DNA of 64,000 nt, from NCBI GenBank assembly GCA_948146395.1, contig OX411558.1, positions 35,086,350 to 35,150,349 of the forward strand, read 5' to 3'. Every line of letters starts with the position of its first letter. Within the stretch, counting starts at the first letter, position 1. Made by a program: the position numbers and the translations under genes. This DNA comes from Fragum whitleyi (lineage: Eukaryota > Mollusca > Bivalvia > Cardiida > Cardiidae). Below the pieces are notes generated by a model that did not search any database, was not told the DNA's origin, and saw nothing but the letters and a program-made list of their open reading frames with translations. Positions 1 to 11,566 of this stretch are shown here, piece after piece.

Positions 1-638
1 GATATGTAAGGAAACCTTATATAATATGACATAATGAAATCTAGAAGTCAGATATCGAAATGAAGCTAGGAAAAAATAGTCATAAATCGTCTCCCAAAAC
101 ATATTAGATCCCTTATCGAAGAATGGCCGGAGTTACACATACCGTATTAGGATTGATGGATGGATATTTGTCGACTGTCGCCATTTTGTTTTTCCAAGAG
201 CTTAAGGAAAGAGTGAGTAGGATTTCTGAGAATTGTGATATCTCTTTTATCATAGATCGCTATAGAATTGTTTCAAATCAATTTTCTCTGCTGTAACCCA
301 GACAAAAATTAAGATATTTAACGGTTAAGATAATCTTAAAGTGTTGAAGCTATTACTCAATGGGCAGCCCTCGGCGATTTTACGGTATAGACATCGGAAA
401 TAATGAGGGCGCCGTCATTAAGCGGGTCATTTGGTACGTTGGTTTGTATGACGTCACATATAGTCGTATATCAACTATCCCGCTGAGGATGACGTTGCAA
501 AAAGCAAAATCAAAGAAAGGATAAAATTGGACATATTATAATTTGATAACAAGACGCAGTGATTTACTGCAATTTGTCATCAAATTACAATACTCCAAAG
601 AGATCACCATAGACGATCGGAAAGCGTTAACAATTTTT

Positions 639-1599
639 AGCTCACCTAAGCAGAAGTGCTCAAGGTGAGCTATTGTGATCGTAGAATGTCAGTCGTGCGT
701 CGTCCACAATTTCTTTAAACATCTTCTCCTCCTAAACCAGTGCGCCAATCTTGATGAAACTTGGCAGGTATGTTCCTTGGGTCAAGCTTTACCAAAATTG
801 TTCAATTAAATGAAATCCTCTCTTAACTTTCCCTTAACCCTTGACAAAAAGGATGAAAAAAGGAAAATCTCCAAAAATCTTCTCCTCTGAAACCAGAAGG
901 CAGACAGCTTTCATATTTGGTATGAAGCATGATCTACTGAACCTCTACGAAGTTTTTTTTTCATATCAAGCCCCTGGGTTACATTTGGGCTCCACCTGGG
1001 CGCAATCCTTTTTACAAAGAATCAAAGACCGAGAGTCTTTAAAAATCTCTTCTCTCAAACCAGAAGGCAGTTAGCTTTCATCTTTGGTATGCAGCATGAT
1101 CTAGTGGACCACTACCAAGTTTGTTCATATCAAGACCCTGGGTTCATATTTGGGCTTTACTCTAGCACATCCCTTTTAGCTCCTCTGAGCACGAAGGGTA
1201 AAAAAGGAAAAAAATAAAAAAAATCTCCTTCTCAGAAACCAAAAGGCAGACAGCTTTCATATTTAGTATGCAGCATCATCTACTTCATCTACATTGATCT
1301 TGGTTCTTTCATTGGCCCGAACATTCGGCGCGAGTACTGGTGAGCTTTCCAGGAAGCAGAATCGAGAGGGATTAATCGAAGTTGTAAGAACTTGTTTCCC
1401 AATCGATGTAAAATAAAAAGGTTTAAACCAATCAAAGAGCGGAAAGGCATATCCTTCTTGCTCTTGGCTGAAAATATTCCATGGTATTGATCTTAAGTAG
1501 AAATTATCTCCTTGTTGACATCTGCCTATTTAATTAATGTGATGTCCCAGGGGTCAACGAGACTGAGGTGAGCGATTTAGGACCATCATGGTCCTCATG
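639..1599 (+). mobile_element. Helentron/pearl-like non-autonomous element, family H1
   Basis: The element starts AGCTCACCTAAGCAGAAG, with a subterminal AAGGTGAGCT. It ends with GAGGTGAGCGATTTAG, a GGACCATCATGGTCC hairpin and a CATG terminus in a T-run. The allelic position in R1 copy 2 (about 26764-26781) is an uninterrupted T-run between the same flanks, so the insertion boundaries are directly visible. The interior has about three diverged tandem units of ~175-180 bp (near 878, 1053, 1231; each with 'AGGCAGACAGCTTTCAT' or close). Assignment to the Helentron/pearl type rests on architecture (subterminal inverted repeats, 3' hairpin, T-rich target, internal tandem units) and is an inference. 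Confidence 0.75.
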
Positions 1600-3295
1600 T
1601 TTTTTTCTGCAAGCGGACGAATGACCAAAGTCCCACCAGCAGCCGATTCACCTAAAAGTGACCCATAATTACAACACTTACGTCTGAGGTACTTTTCAGT
1701 TTACGGAAAAGTCCGAGCGATGTTCCAATTGACATTGAACCCTACTTTTCTGGTTCATCGTTACGTCTTTGTAGTAAAAGTATCGATAACAATATCAAAA
1801 TGAAGACACCTTTAATTTCTTGGAAAGGATTTTTTTTTGATACTTCCAGCGATATTTGAATTATTTCTATTTTATATTTGCTCAGAAATACAATGTATCT
1901 GCTGTACAGAAGCTATTTTTTTGTACCAAAAACAATGAACCGATTTCTCCATTTATTATAAAGGATTTGAATTGAATGCTGCGGCGCAATTTCTTGCAAC
2001 TTGTGTTGCAATTAAATAGAACTTATATTAAAAGGGAATTAATTGTTCTTAAATTGCATTTTTCTAAATCAGACCAGTTGCAACTAGACTTGTTGCAAAG
2101 CGGACAAATTCTCCTAACCAGCGCTTTTCCAAGTAAACGTGCCATCAGTGTATAATGCATTAACAATAAAAAAAGTAGTTCCATGATTCTAGGTCAATTT
2201 GTTCTTAGAGTCAGGAAATAGTGTTCGACCTAAGTTTGATTGTGACCTTGACCCGTGACCTTCATAACCATGAACAATAGGGTTCTTCCTATGGGTCATT
2301 GGAAACAATTTCACAAAGTTGCGTAATTCCAGGTAACTTCGTCCTTGAATTAGAGTTCAAGCACATCTTTTTGGATAAAATTCATTTGTGAGATTGACCT
2401 TTCTGAATCTAAAACAAAAGGAGACTTCTTATGGTCATGGCAACACCTGTATGTAGTTTCATGATTCTAGATCAGTTGCAGTGGTTCTTGCGTTAGAGAT
2501 GTAATCGAAAAGGTCTTCGGAAGGACAGACAGACAAGCTGAAACCACTTTTATCTACTCTACTTCGTATCTGTGGGATATATAATTGGGATATATAATTT
2601 GGAACTTGATTGCTATTATAAGTTCAACTGAACTACGTTAACACATTTTTTTTTCTGAAACCAAGACGTCAAAGACAAATACCTCAACCGCTCGATAATT
2701 TGATAATTAATTCATCTCAGTCTATTAATACTCCTGCTGTAAAAAAAGCTCTAGCAGACAAAAATACTAAAATCTGCATTCAAAGTTTATGTAAAGCGTA
2801 GACTGCCTGCTTTTTAATTAATTATTGTGGAGAATAATAAGACTTACTGATTAAAATGTCCGTTAAATCGGCATTTTGTTTGAAATAAAATTTGAATTCA
2901 GCAGGATAAGGGCTAAAAAGAACATTGCCTATGGGTTCCTGACTCATGGTTGTTGGGTGTTGGATAGAGGATAAAAGAATTCAATCGAAGAGGGTCGCAA
3001 TTCGCACTAAAAGGGTATATAATTAATCAACCGCCTTGATGGTATAGCCTTTTTCGATAATGAGCATACATCCCAGGTTTCGAATGACAACTTTTTTAAA
3101 TTTCAGGGTTAGTGCAAAATGACAATATTATCGCACAAGGACAACACATATGATCACGCTGAGGCTATAGCTGTGCTTCCGGTTTTTCTCTGAAAACAGC
3201 CTTGGAACAAATCTACATACATGAAGTTTCTAGTTTTCTTGTTTATCTACAAGTATTTTTTTTAAAAACAAATGTTGAACCTATTTATTTTACAT

Positions 3296-3460
3296 CGATT
3301 GGGAAACAAGTTCTTACAGCATAGATTAATCCCTCTCGTACTCGCGCCGAATGTGTGGGCCAATGAAAGAACCAAGATCGATAGCCGCTCCCGGGGAATC
3401 GAACTCAGGACCTTTTCAAGAGTCAAGAGGCCGAAGCTCTATCTCTAGACCACGGATACC
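3296..3460 (-). mobile_element. tRNA-derived SINE-like fragment
   Basis: On the minus strand the sequence reads as a tRNA-like head, with an A-box-like TGGTCTAGAGATAGAGC and a B-box-like GAGTTCGATTCCCCGG about 30-35 bases apart. It is followed by a tail shared with 28400-28566 (R1 copy 2). A fragment of its distal part is present inverted at about 1305-1430, inside the H1 element. No target-site duplication could be seen. It is probably a fossil inside R1 and not an independent recent insertion. Confidence 0.55.
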
Positions 3461-3805
3461 ACAATTCTTTTCTTCAATGCACTTTCAAACAAGCAACAAG
3501 TGCAACAAACAACACGAAGAAAAATCCAGACGTACAATTAAGAAATATCGTCTAGCATTAATTTCGCGGGAATTTGATTCCACTCCTATTTTGAAATAAT
3601 TTTGTATGGTCTGACATTATCGGAGGTCGGAAATGACACGAAAAATAAGTTGCCTCCTCCACTGTTAGGCATTAAAACATACAACTGTTGCACTTGTTAT
3701 GGTGAACAGATGTATAACGCAATTATACGCAGTTGCATTACTACTAACTGCGTTACACGTTATCTACATAGAATATCATATCAGTATGTTATTCGAAAAT
3801 GCATG

Positions 3806-4728
3806 TGGTCATTTACTTTTGATCCCTCAAAATATCCTAAGGTGTGTTTTGCGTAAAACACCTTGTACACGCCAACATGTTGCATTTTCTCCAGATTTCC
3901 TTGGTTTGCTCACCTTCGGACGATTTTACAATTCGCATGTTTCGAACTTTGGGAACTAATTCTTTAAAATTAAGGATATTTTCAAACAAACATATATATG
4001 AAGGAACGTAAAAGCGAAATTGCCAGGCCGTCGTCTGGTCGCCGTTTGACTGGTGACAATCTGTTCCGTATTTAAGAAAAAATCGCGAAAAATGTTACCT
4101 GAAGCGAGCGATTTTCCATCTCTCCTTTTCAAAAAAAAAGTAACGTGGTTTATAATCCCTGAGAAAAATTATAATCATTTTTAAAAGTTAACTATCTTGC
4201 CGTTGAATAACCAACACCTCATAATAACACCTTGGTTAACTTTGGCATGTGAGGTTTTTTGCGCTTTTTGATTTGTTCTTAAACCATTTCTTGAACAGCG
4301 AAAGCCTACCAGGCAGCATATAAGAGAGAATTCTGCTACTTCTACTTCAGTTGACCGTTCAAATAATGATTCGCACCCTCACCTTTTTCCGGGTGGTGAC
4401 ATTCTTACGTAATTATTTATTTATTTCGGATGCTCGCTGTGTAAACATGTACCACAAAAAGGGACTAGATCTACTAGACGTAGATGCAGTTGCTATGACA
4501 GTTCTAAGTGACTTTTTAAAAGATTCATACGATTTCTTCACGTCTTTGCGAAAATAAACAGTTCACTGCTGTAAATAAAAAAATCCGATTGCCCAATCAA
4601 ATCGCTCATTTATATCTGGCTGACTGTTGACCTTCGGCATTTCCGCCATGTTGTTTCCTCGAACATTTTCCTTGAAGGGCGTCTAATACGTCGTAACTAC
4701 AGCTTGGATCCAGTAGTATTTCAAACGC
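3806..4728. other. Spacer with no recognised gene
   Basis: This stretch separates R1 from duplication copy A. I see no ORF with convincing composition, no tRNA and no repeat recognisable elsewhere in the window. The equivalent interval between R1 copy 2 and copy B is about 21 kb long. Confidence 0.5.
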
Positions 4729-4957
4729 CTTCTACTTTGTTATACGATAATAATATTTATGTTTTTTTGTCGCAATAATGGTTCATATGAAATCCCGCAC
4801 AGTGTGAGCAGTGAAAAACTATCGTTTAGATAATTAATGAAAACTTCTCTACTTGAGATAAATACTTTTAATAATATCATATATTTTAAGCTGGGAAATT
4901 TTTCAGGAAAAACCCGAGGAAGTATGATCACCTTGTTGTCGTTCGCGTTGGTGCTGG

Positions 4958-5179
4958 CGTTTTTGTGGGCAAGACAAACTTTAACCTTGTCAAAATCTCT
5001 GTTGGTATTGAAAATAACTTCATGAAACTTGACATGTATGTTTACCTTTACAAGAGCAATCCAGACTATCAAGGGGGTAACTCTCGAAGTATTTTTGTGA
5101 GAGTTATGCCCCCTTTTCGACTTTTTGTGCATTATCCAGCACCTACAGCCTAGCGTTGCACCCATAGGTGGTTCTCTTG
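4958..5179 (+). mobile_element. Short repeat family H3, copy in duplication A
   Basis: It shares a body ('CTTCATGAAACTTGACATG' region) and terminus with 49985-50188, 31580-31823 and, more weakly, 44690-44930 and 48290-48510. The 3' end is a stem formed by GCACCTAC and its complement (degraded here to a GGTGGTTC-like arm), followed by TCTTG(T). That hairpin-plus-CTTG ending matches families H1 and H2. The start is uncertain. The overlapping 141-codon minus-strand ORF (4740-5165) is an accident of this repeat. Confidence 0.6.
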
Positions 5180-5198
5180 TTACACTACGAATTCACAC

Positions 5199-5330
5199 CT
5201 GATGAAGGAGGCTGTGTCGCCGAAAGCTAGTGTAAAAATGTAATACAATAAATAGAAAATGAATTTCATCAGCTGAATCCTGCAAATTCGTAGGATTCAC
5301 CCGATGAAGTCGGCTGTGCCATCGAAAGCT
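5199..5330 (+). other. Tandem hammerhead-like folds
   Basis: Two related motifs lie about 100 bases apart. The first (5199-5228) has CTGATGA, a GGAGGC-TGT-GTCGCC hairpin and GAAAGC. The second (5271-5330) can form a three-way junction: a 4-bp AGCT/AGCT stem, a GAATCCT/AGGATTC hairpin and a CGGC/GCC hairpin, with CCGATGA and GAAA in the joining segments, the order seen in type III hammerhead ribozymes. Deviations are an extra A before stem II, C in place of U in CUGAUGA of the second motif, three extra bases after stem I, and a G at the usual cleavage position. This is a possible decayed ribozyme and no activity is claimed. The same pair occurs at 50215-50587. Confidence 0.3.
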
Positions 5331-5347
5331 ATTGTAAAAATATAATA

Positions 5348-5587
5348 TGAGCCTGTTCGTGAGATTTCCAACAATTTCAAATAGGCACAAAGCAAACACT
5401 CTGACAAGCCTGTGCATCCGCACGGCCTGGTCAGAGTATTCACTATACGATTAGTAGATAGATAAGGTCTTAAAGTATCTGTATACCATCAGGTAACTTT
5501 ATATTTATAGTATGTGACTGTCTAGGCTGCTCAATGTTTGCAAATCACTAACATTTCAAATTGATGGAAATGTCACGCGCAGGCTCA
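5348..5587 (+). mobile_element. 240-bp MITE with TGAGCCTG ends, TA target
   Basis: The terminal inverted repeats are TGAGCCTGTTCGTGAGATTT at the left and the complement of CACGCGCAGGCTCA at the right. Flanks are TA on both sides (5346-5347, 5588-5589). The equivalent site in copy B (around 50605) reads uninterrupted through a single TA. The core holds the inverted pair CTCTGAC...GTCAGAG. The relative at 50262-50502 is in opposite orientation at a different site. The TA duplication suggests a Tc1/mariner-type mobiliser (inference). Confidence 0.8.
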
Positions 5588-6249
5588 TATTATATTTAGA
5601 TAATGAAAGTACAAGTTACTTAAATCTCATTTTGGTCACCCACGTACATTACACTATAGCCTGATTCCATTCCTCATTAGTCGCTCTATGACTCTTTTTT
5701 AGGAATTCATGTAATCAACTGTTAAATTTCATTAATTAAACCTCTAATCAAGTAACATATTTAATTACCAGGCAAAATGTCCTTCGGTGTGTCAATGCAC
5801 TGACAGTACTGATGGTGGGCGTCCCATGTTGAAAAGTAGAAGGAATTATTTTGTCGAAGAAAATGGTGTCTTACACGATTAATAAAATCATAACACCTTA
5901 GTCGGTGAATTGCACTTTCATATTTGGGTCACTAACATAAAAATTCATTGGAAAAAAGTTTTTTTATGATATGTTGGCCAAAATTAAACTTAATCTTTTT
6001 TAATCCGCTGAATGGTAAATTGTTTCAAATGAAATTGCAATGCAGTTTGAAGTGATTTTACATTTTAACCAGTTTTGCACACAATTTCCCCACAAAGAAA
6101 AAATAGAAAGTATGCAAAGTTAGCTGCGATCAGACTCGACGTCTGTGCTGCCTGGTCATAGTTTGCATTGTATGTCAAAGTAGTGTGTACAGAAAGAAAA
6201 CGGTTAATTCGTTGTGAATAGCAATTCATTCTTCGCCAAGATTTATGTA

Positions 6250-6427
6250 CAGTCAAACCTGTGCTAGCGGACACCTGTATTCAGCAAGCAACCTGTCTTA
6301 AGCAAGCGGTCACCGAGTTTCCAAATGAACAAATTGCATTGAAATTTACCTGTATTAAGCATGCACCTGTCTTAAGAAAATACTTTTTGATTGTCCATTG
6401 GGTACTTGCTTAAGACAGGTTTGACTG
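6250..6427. mobile_element. 178-bp MITE with CAGTCAAACCTG ends
   Basis: It opens with CAGTCAAACCTGTGCTAG and closes with the complement, ...ACAGGTTTGACTG. TA dinucleotides flank both sides (6248-6249, 6428-6429). The interior has repeated CCTGTMTTAAGCAAGC-type blocks. Copy B has an empty site: GATTTATGTA reads straight on at about 51690. It therefore inserted into copy A after duplication, or was lost from B. Confidence 0.82.
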
Positions 6428-6639
6428 TATTTGAAATGTCTTTGCACTGTAGAGGCTTATATGTCTTTGTATTTGGTCATGTAGTTCGTCTTGACGGCAA
6501 GTCGCGTAGGCAAAGTTTCGGTCCTTTTGAGTTTCAATGTAACAAGAAGGTCACAAATATAATCGTTATAAAGGAAGAGGGAAACAAAACTCAATTCGTT
6601 GCAGCCATAAAGATATTTACATAATCCGCCACTATGCGT

Positions 6640-7014
6640 CTAAGGGCGGCTCGGTGTTCTATTTTGGTAATACAACGGACTTCTTGTCTCAAGGTCCGCG
6701 GTTCGAAACCCGAATGCGGCAGGAATTTTCAGGAATACTTGTAGCAAGTATCCCGCCAAACTAGAAGTGAACTCGGGTCAGAAAACCAGACGTGTGTATC
6801 CGTGCTTTATATTGGACACGATAAAATTACCAAGAACGTCTATTTGTAGTAGAGCTAGGGGTTATGAAGCCGGCTCTCCTTTTGTCTGTTTTTTTAGATC
6901 ACCTTAGCACGATTTTGTTTTATAGAGGGCCTCAGTGAAAATAAGTTTTCATTCATTTATCAGTTTGATCAATGTATGTTGTAAGCTTAATGTGCTACCT
7001 TCTCTAAATAAAGA

Positions 7015-7050
<36 letters not shown>
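6640..7050 (+). mobile_element. tRNA-headed SINE with LINE-type tail and (ATT)n
   Basis: A tRNA-like head with B-box CGGTTCGAAACCCG at about 6703 is followed by a body. The tail (about 6925-7017) contains GCTACCTTCTCTAAATAAAG and runs into a microsatellite of ATT units (about 7018-7050). That order (Pol III head, unrelated body, LINE-like 3' end, short tandem tail) is typical of SINEs. It lies in a ~1.06-kb segment (about 6615-7690) that is absent from copy B at about 51868. Precise ends and target duplication are not visible because another repeat abuts it. Confidence 0.6.
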
Positions 7051-7051
<1 letters not shown>

Positions 7052-7512
7052 AGTGCCCAAGGTGAGCTTTTGTGGTCGAGTGATGTCCGTCGTGCGTCGT
7101 GTGTCGTCAACATTTAACTTGTAGAAACTCTAGAGGTCACATTATTTGCCCGATCAACCTGAAATTTAGTCAGAATGATTGTCTTGATCAAACATTGGAC
7201 AAATTTGAAATTCGGGCGAATGGGGTCAAAAATGAGGTCATAGGGTCAAATCTCAGAAAAACCTTGTAGACACTCTAGAGGCTATGTTGTTAGCTCAATC
7301 AATCTGAAAATTGGTCAGAATGATCATCTTGATGAAATCTAGGTCAAGTTTGAAATTGGGTCAAGTGGGGTAAAAAACTAGGTCATGGGGTCAAATCTTA
7401 GAAAAAACCATGAAGAAATTTGGTCAAAATTCTTCATCCTTTCTAAATCTACTTTACACAATTTTTGACAGTTCATTCAGGTGAGCGATTTAGGGCCACT
7501 ATAGCCCTCTTG
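7051..7512 (+). mobile_element. H1 element, 5'-truncated copy
   Basis: It begins within the H1 5' region at AAGTGCCCAAGGTGAGCT, lacking the outer AGCTCACCTGAGCACG. It has about two tandem units similar to the 145-bp units at 41735-43110. It ends TCAGGTGAGCGATTTAG, a GGGCCACTATAGCCC hairpin and CTTG followed by T's. It abuts the (ATT)n of the preceding SINE and is part of the copy-A-only segment. Confidence 0.75.
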
Positions 7513-8103
7513 TTTTTTAATCTCTTATGGTCCTTAACATATATGTATATAGCACGGAAAAACCTAAATCATACGCACACCAACTAATTGCATAACCATC
7601 CGTTTGCATGTTCTTTATTACTAATCCAAAAAGAGTTAAACGTAAAGTTGTGCTAATTCAATAAGAAAATTAATGATAAAGGCATGGGAGATCCATTCAA
7701 AATCAATGTTATTGAAAAAGATATAGAGAATGCCGGTGGTCTTCCTGGTTTAAGGGGGAGATGGATTTGTCTTACATTAAGAGATCAACAAAAGCTATAT
7801 ATTTTCACGAGTTCAGCCTTTTACAGCTTTTGTTTTTCACGAAATGGATAAATAAATTATCGTAAACGAAAGACGATTTCTCTTAAAGAGCGACAAATAA
7901 ATTATATTCAATGTTTTAGTCAATAAATACAGCTGACAACTTTAAAGAATTTGGTCTTGCTACTAATATTTCATCTTTCACAAAACAGTACTCTTCTAAT
8001 GACAATGGTTGGTGTTATGAAAGAACACATGCAAATGTAAGCAGTTAAAGAACCATTATTTGTTCTCGTATCCAATATTGGACACAAATAAAATGTTGTT
8101 ATA

Positions 8104-8108
8104 TGGAC
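8104..8108. other. Empty target site of the 2.4-kb element of copy B
   Basis: TGGAC occurs once here, in ATATGGACTGTAAG. In copy B the same flanks are separated by 2415 bp with TGGAC on both sides. This single copy is the evidence for a 5-bp target-site duplication. Confidence 0.85.
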
Positions 8109-8389
8109 TGTAAGTTTACTTTAGCAGCATGTTTATTGATAATCCATGTCTGTTTGTCAAGTATGGTATTCATCAGACAGCTTAACATCATAAAAAAAAA
8201 AACCATTGCAACTTTCGATATGGAACTTGAAGAAATACACAATTTTCGTCTGAAATATTTGACAACAGAAAATGGCGAAGTGATACTTCAGCACTATTTC
8301 TTCATTGTCTTTGTATAGAATTTATCATCGGCTTTGTGTAAATGTTACTCCATATTATAAAGAATTTGATTGTTATATTCTTTATTGCT

Positions 8390-8964
8390 TTTCGTTGATT
8401 TATCGAGAAATAATGGTGTATACTCACTTGATAATCTCACAACGAACAAGTGAAATAATAAAAAGAAAACAAAACACACATAAAAAAAAAAACAAAAAAA
8501 AAAACATTACCCTACTTTCGATCAATTAACTGTTTTTGGCGTTATCTTATGGGAGCCCTCCCCCCCCCCCCCCAAAAAAAAAAAAAATCTTAATGACCTC
8601 ATGATGGATTTAATCACTTGCAAAGTGACATGCTTGAAGTATTTGTCCCAAAGTTTTCATATTCCGTCCAATTTTTACATTAAAGAAATAGAATTATAGT
8701 TTGCTTTTTCGTGTAAGATCGATATATTTTCATTTTGTGAACAACAAAAGCTATATTTCACCAGTTACTCTACCCCTGAGCAAATATATGTTTTGTTGTT
8801 CACACACTCACAAAAAAAGAATGAATCGGTCTTACACTGAAACAAATAATTATCCTCTATTTACTCATATTCGGAATGAAGATCACACCTATCTTTTTAA
8901 TTCAATTCCACGGTTAATATCACTCGACTCTGTAAAACTTCGATTACGCTTTCACCGACATTAA
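8390..8964. repeat. Foldback module with AACAAAAGCTATATTT arms, first unit
   Basis: A long imperfect palindrome is centred near 8775. ACAACAAAAGCTATATTT is answered by AAATATATGTTTTGTTGT, and the flanking TAAGATCGATATATTTTC by its complement beyond. The module recurs at 9045-9470, 43790-44340 and 54970-55400. The 87-codon ORF inside (8701-8964) is not conserved and is attributed to the repeat. Confidence 0.65.
8560..8587 (+). repeat. C14-A14 homopolymer pair
   Basis: Fourteen C's are followed directly by fourteen A's. A similar, longer C-run then A-run occurs at 34494-34547. These are low-complexity tracts and likely to vary in length. Confidence 0.9.
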
Positions 8965-9044
8965 TGTCACATGTACAGCTTTTTATGGCATGAAAAGCAT
9001 AGATCAACTGTCGATAATTATAAAACGCCATACCGAAAGACTCT

Positions 9045-9470
9045 GATTTCTTTTATGCTTTTTTGGTGGTTTATAGAGAAATAACGGTAGATTATCACTT
9101 GATAATCTCACTGCAAAAGCAGTGAAATTATCAAACACTTATACCCTGCATTATTGTATTACACCTTATCCGACATCATCTATGCGGGGCGAAATAATCG
9201 ACGTCACAATGAACGTTGCATAGCAGTCACGCGCAAAATGACGCGCTTTACGAAAATATGTCCTAGAAATTTCACATTTTGTCTCATTTTTTGCAATAAA
9301 GACATAGAATAATCGTTTGTTTTTCGAGTAAGATCGATAAATATTTCATTTCGTCAACAACAAAAGCTATATTTTCACTCTTGTGAAAATATAGTTTTTG
9401 TTGTTCACTCAATGAAATATAAATCGATCTTTCACTGAAACAAATGATTATCTTCTATATAATTTTACGC
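9045..9470. repeat. Foldback module, second unit (copy A only)
   Basis: It repeats the 8390-8964 module. Arms of about 75 bases (9308-9380 and 9386-9455) fold around the centre CTCTTG: AATCGTTTGTTTTTCG pairs with the TGAAACAAATGATT side, and AACAAAAGCTATATTTTCA with TGAAAATATAGTTTTTGTT. Copy B has a single module at the corresponding place, so copy A gained, or B lost, one unit. Confidence 0.65.
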
Positions 9471-9917
9471 ATCCACCTGTCCTCCTGCCTAGCTGTCTGC
9501 AAAATTTGATTAAAAGCTCTTAGAAATGCCAATTACCAACATACACTATTCTTGGTTGGTATAAAAGTATATCTGTAGATAAGGAGATAAGATACTCCAA
9601 CAAGATTAAGAATTAGATAGTCTATCAAGTGCAACCTTCTGAAATGAATATGCCTGTTTGGGATAAATACAGGTTTCACTAGCGCACCGTTTTAATTGAA
9701 ATTTTGACTATTTTGTAAAGCAAAAAATCTAACAATTTCATAAGACAAAGTTGAAACACCTTATGCAATACCATACAACAACGTCGACAGATAACTGCAG
9801 TTGTTGATATGCGTGTTTTATTTTGACAGAATTATTGTAAACTGTATGAACAATTAATACTTTCTAGAAGAGATGAATCGATCTTACATCAAAATATTTG
9901 TACAAAAACATTTTATG

Positions 9918-10477
9918 CTGATCGTGTGTATATTTTCTTTTCTTCTTTAAACTAATTTACACCAAACGTTTAATCTTTTATTTATTCGTATTATTTGTTC
10001 TTCGTATTATTTGGACTTTTACACTACTGAAAGCCTGTTTGATTTATGTCCTTAAAATAACTTAAAGGTACCGTATTTTTTATAACTTTTGTTTTACAGA
10101 TGTGAGAAGATAAGAAAATAGTCCAAAATACATCTGCGATATTTACAAAATACTAGTAGATCGTTACCGGGCAGATGATGCACCGAAACCGGCCCTGCTT
10201 TCACAATGAGGAAACGGTGCAAACTGCCTGTAAATTTCACCCCGATTTGCATGTAACTTAACGTGCAAAGCCGGATATAATTTGAAAACATTTTTCACTG
10301 CTTAGCCAACCTGCACGCACGGCTGACCGATAACCGGCGATGGGTGGCCGATGCTTTATAACGACTTCCACTTTAAAGCTAGTGTCACACGAACGCTCGA
10401 CACATCGGTGATAAGTAACCGGCGTATTTCGCGGAATCGATGATAAAGTCAGCTGCGCGTCCACGAATGAATGGGCT
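9918..10477. other. Copy-A-only segment of about 560 bp
   Basis: The flanks match copy B at about 56020-56050, but this interior is missing there. I see no inverted repeats at its ends and no coherent target duplication, so it may be ancestral sequence deleted from B and not an insertion. It is slightly richer in G+C than its surroundings and contains short overlapping minus-strand ORFs (10094-10639) with no recognisable motif. No gene is called. Confidence 0.4.
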
Positions 10478-10797
10478 ATTACAAAGATTGCAAAGTCGCC
10501 GACGTGTTACAAATGAAAGTTTTCCCATGATAAGTATTGGTTGAGAATCTCTGTTTATATTTAAATCGAAATCCAAATAATTATATTTGTATTGCTCTGA
10601 CCTTTGATTGAAGTTCGGATAGCGTCGAAAAGAAAACACTTCATCAAAAAGAAGACAATTTTAACAAAGTAATCCTAATAGAGCACACAACCCCCTATTA
10701 GAGATGATTGATTCAAATTCCGCTTCGAGCCAGCTTTACAAAAATCCATTAGTTCAATCTTCCTTTATAAGATGTCATCCCAGATAATTTGTCTTAA

Positions 10798-11562
10798 GGT
10801 AGCAATAGACAGCGTCCTCCCGACTCTATAAACCGGAAGTGGGTTTTCGTTTATTTTACGGCTCTTTTTGCGCGTTGTTTAAAAAGACCGGTTTTCGTAA
10901 GATTCAACTTATGGAAATAACGTAGAATAATGATGGTATAACTTCATAATTTAGCTTCTTTTCAACATTTGATATTAATTGAATGACTGGATCATTAAAT
11001 TTAACAATAAAAATGCGTTAAAACCGTCATTCGATTAGGGGGGACACTGAAAAATAACGAAAAACTTTCTTATTTGCATGGAAAGGTATGCTGAATTTTT
11101 TACCAAATAAAGGAAAAATATGGATTGTCAACATATCGGAAAATAAGAAAAATTAATTGGATAATTTCTTCAAAAAATATGTTTTTGTGGCATTTTTACC
11201 TAGTAAAATTACAAAAATTATTGCATTTTTAACTTTTGAAAGCAAATTGTGCAAATGCAATTGATCAAAGAGAAATTTTCTTGTCAATAGCCATTGTGTA
11301 CATGTATAAGGTGTATCAAAATGTATGTGTTTCATAGCTATAACTTTATACAGGGTTTATTCTAGACCTTAATCGAATGTAATCGTTTTAGTGAAAAATG
11401 GCCAATACCACTCAAGGGCAGATAACTCTAGCATGAAAACGAGCGTGGAAAGGTACCTTCAAATTTTTATATAATGACTACACAATGTTAATCTACAACA
11501 TATGTGACCAAGAAAAAAATTCATTGGGCGGAAAAAAATGACGCCATAAGTCCATTGCAACC
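10798..11562. mobile_element. 765-bp element with TTAA target duplication
   Basis: TTAA flanks both sides (10794-10797 and 11563-11566). Copy B carries the uninterrupted site GTCTTAAGAAAGAATG at about 56373. The ends form short inverted repeats: GGTAGCAATAGAC at the left, and the complement of the right end reads GGTTGCAATGGAC. A TTAA target with precise duplication is typical of piggyBac-group transposons, so a non-autonomous piggyBac-like element is the best guess. The interior is AT-rich, with no transposase-like ORF. Confidence 0.8.
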
Positions 11563-11566
11563 TTAA

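Larger units (their letters stand above)
1..3805 (+). repeat. Repeat block R1, copy 1
   Basis: This block aligns in direct orientation with 26141-28890 from the first base of the window: both begin with the GGAAACCTTATATAAT region and share the 'GTCGACTGTCGCC' and 'TTCAGCAGGATAAGGG' landmarks. Similarity fades near 3805 / 28890. Copy 1 is longer mainly because it holds an extra 961-bp element at 639-1599. A more decayed third copy lies at 29168-31500. The block starts at or before the window edge, so its true left end is unknown. It has no credible coding capacity; its ORFs are under 90 codons and not conserved between copies. Confidence 0.85.

Noticed and set aside
4740..5165. 141-codon minus-strand ORF
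   Set aside because: It overlaps the H3 repeat, and the copy-B counterpart is broken by frame changes. It is open by chance.
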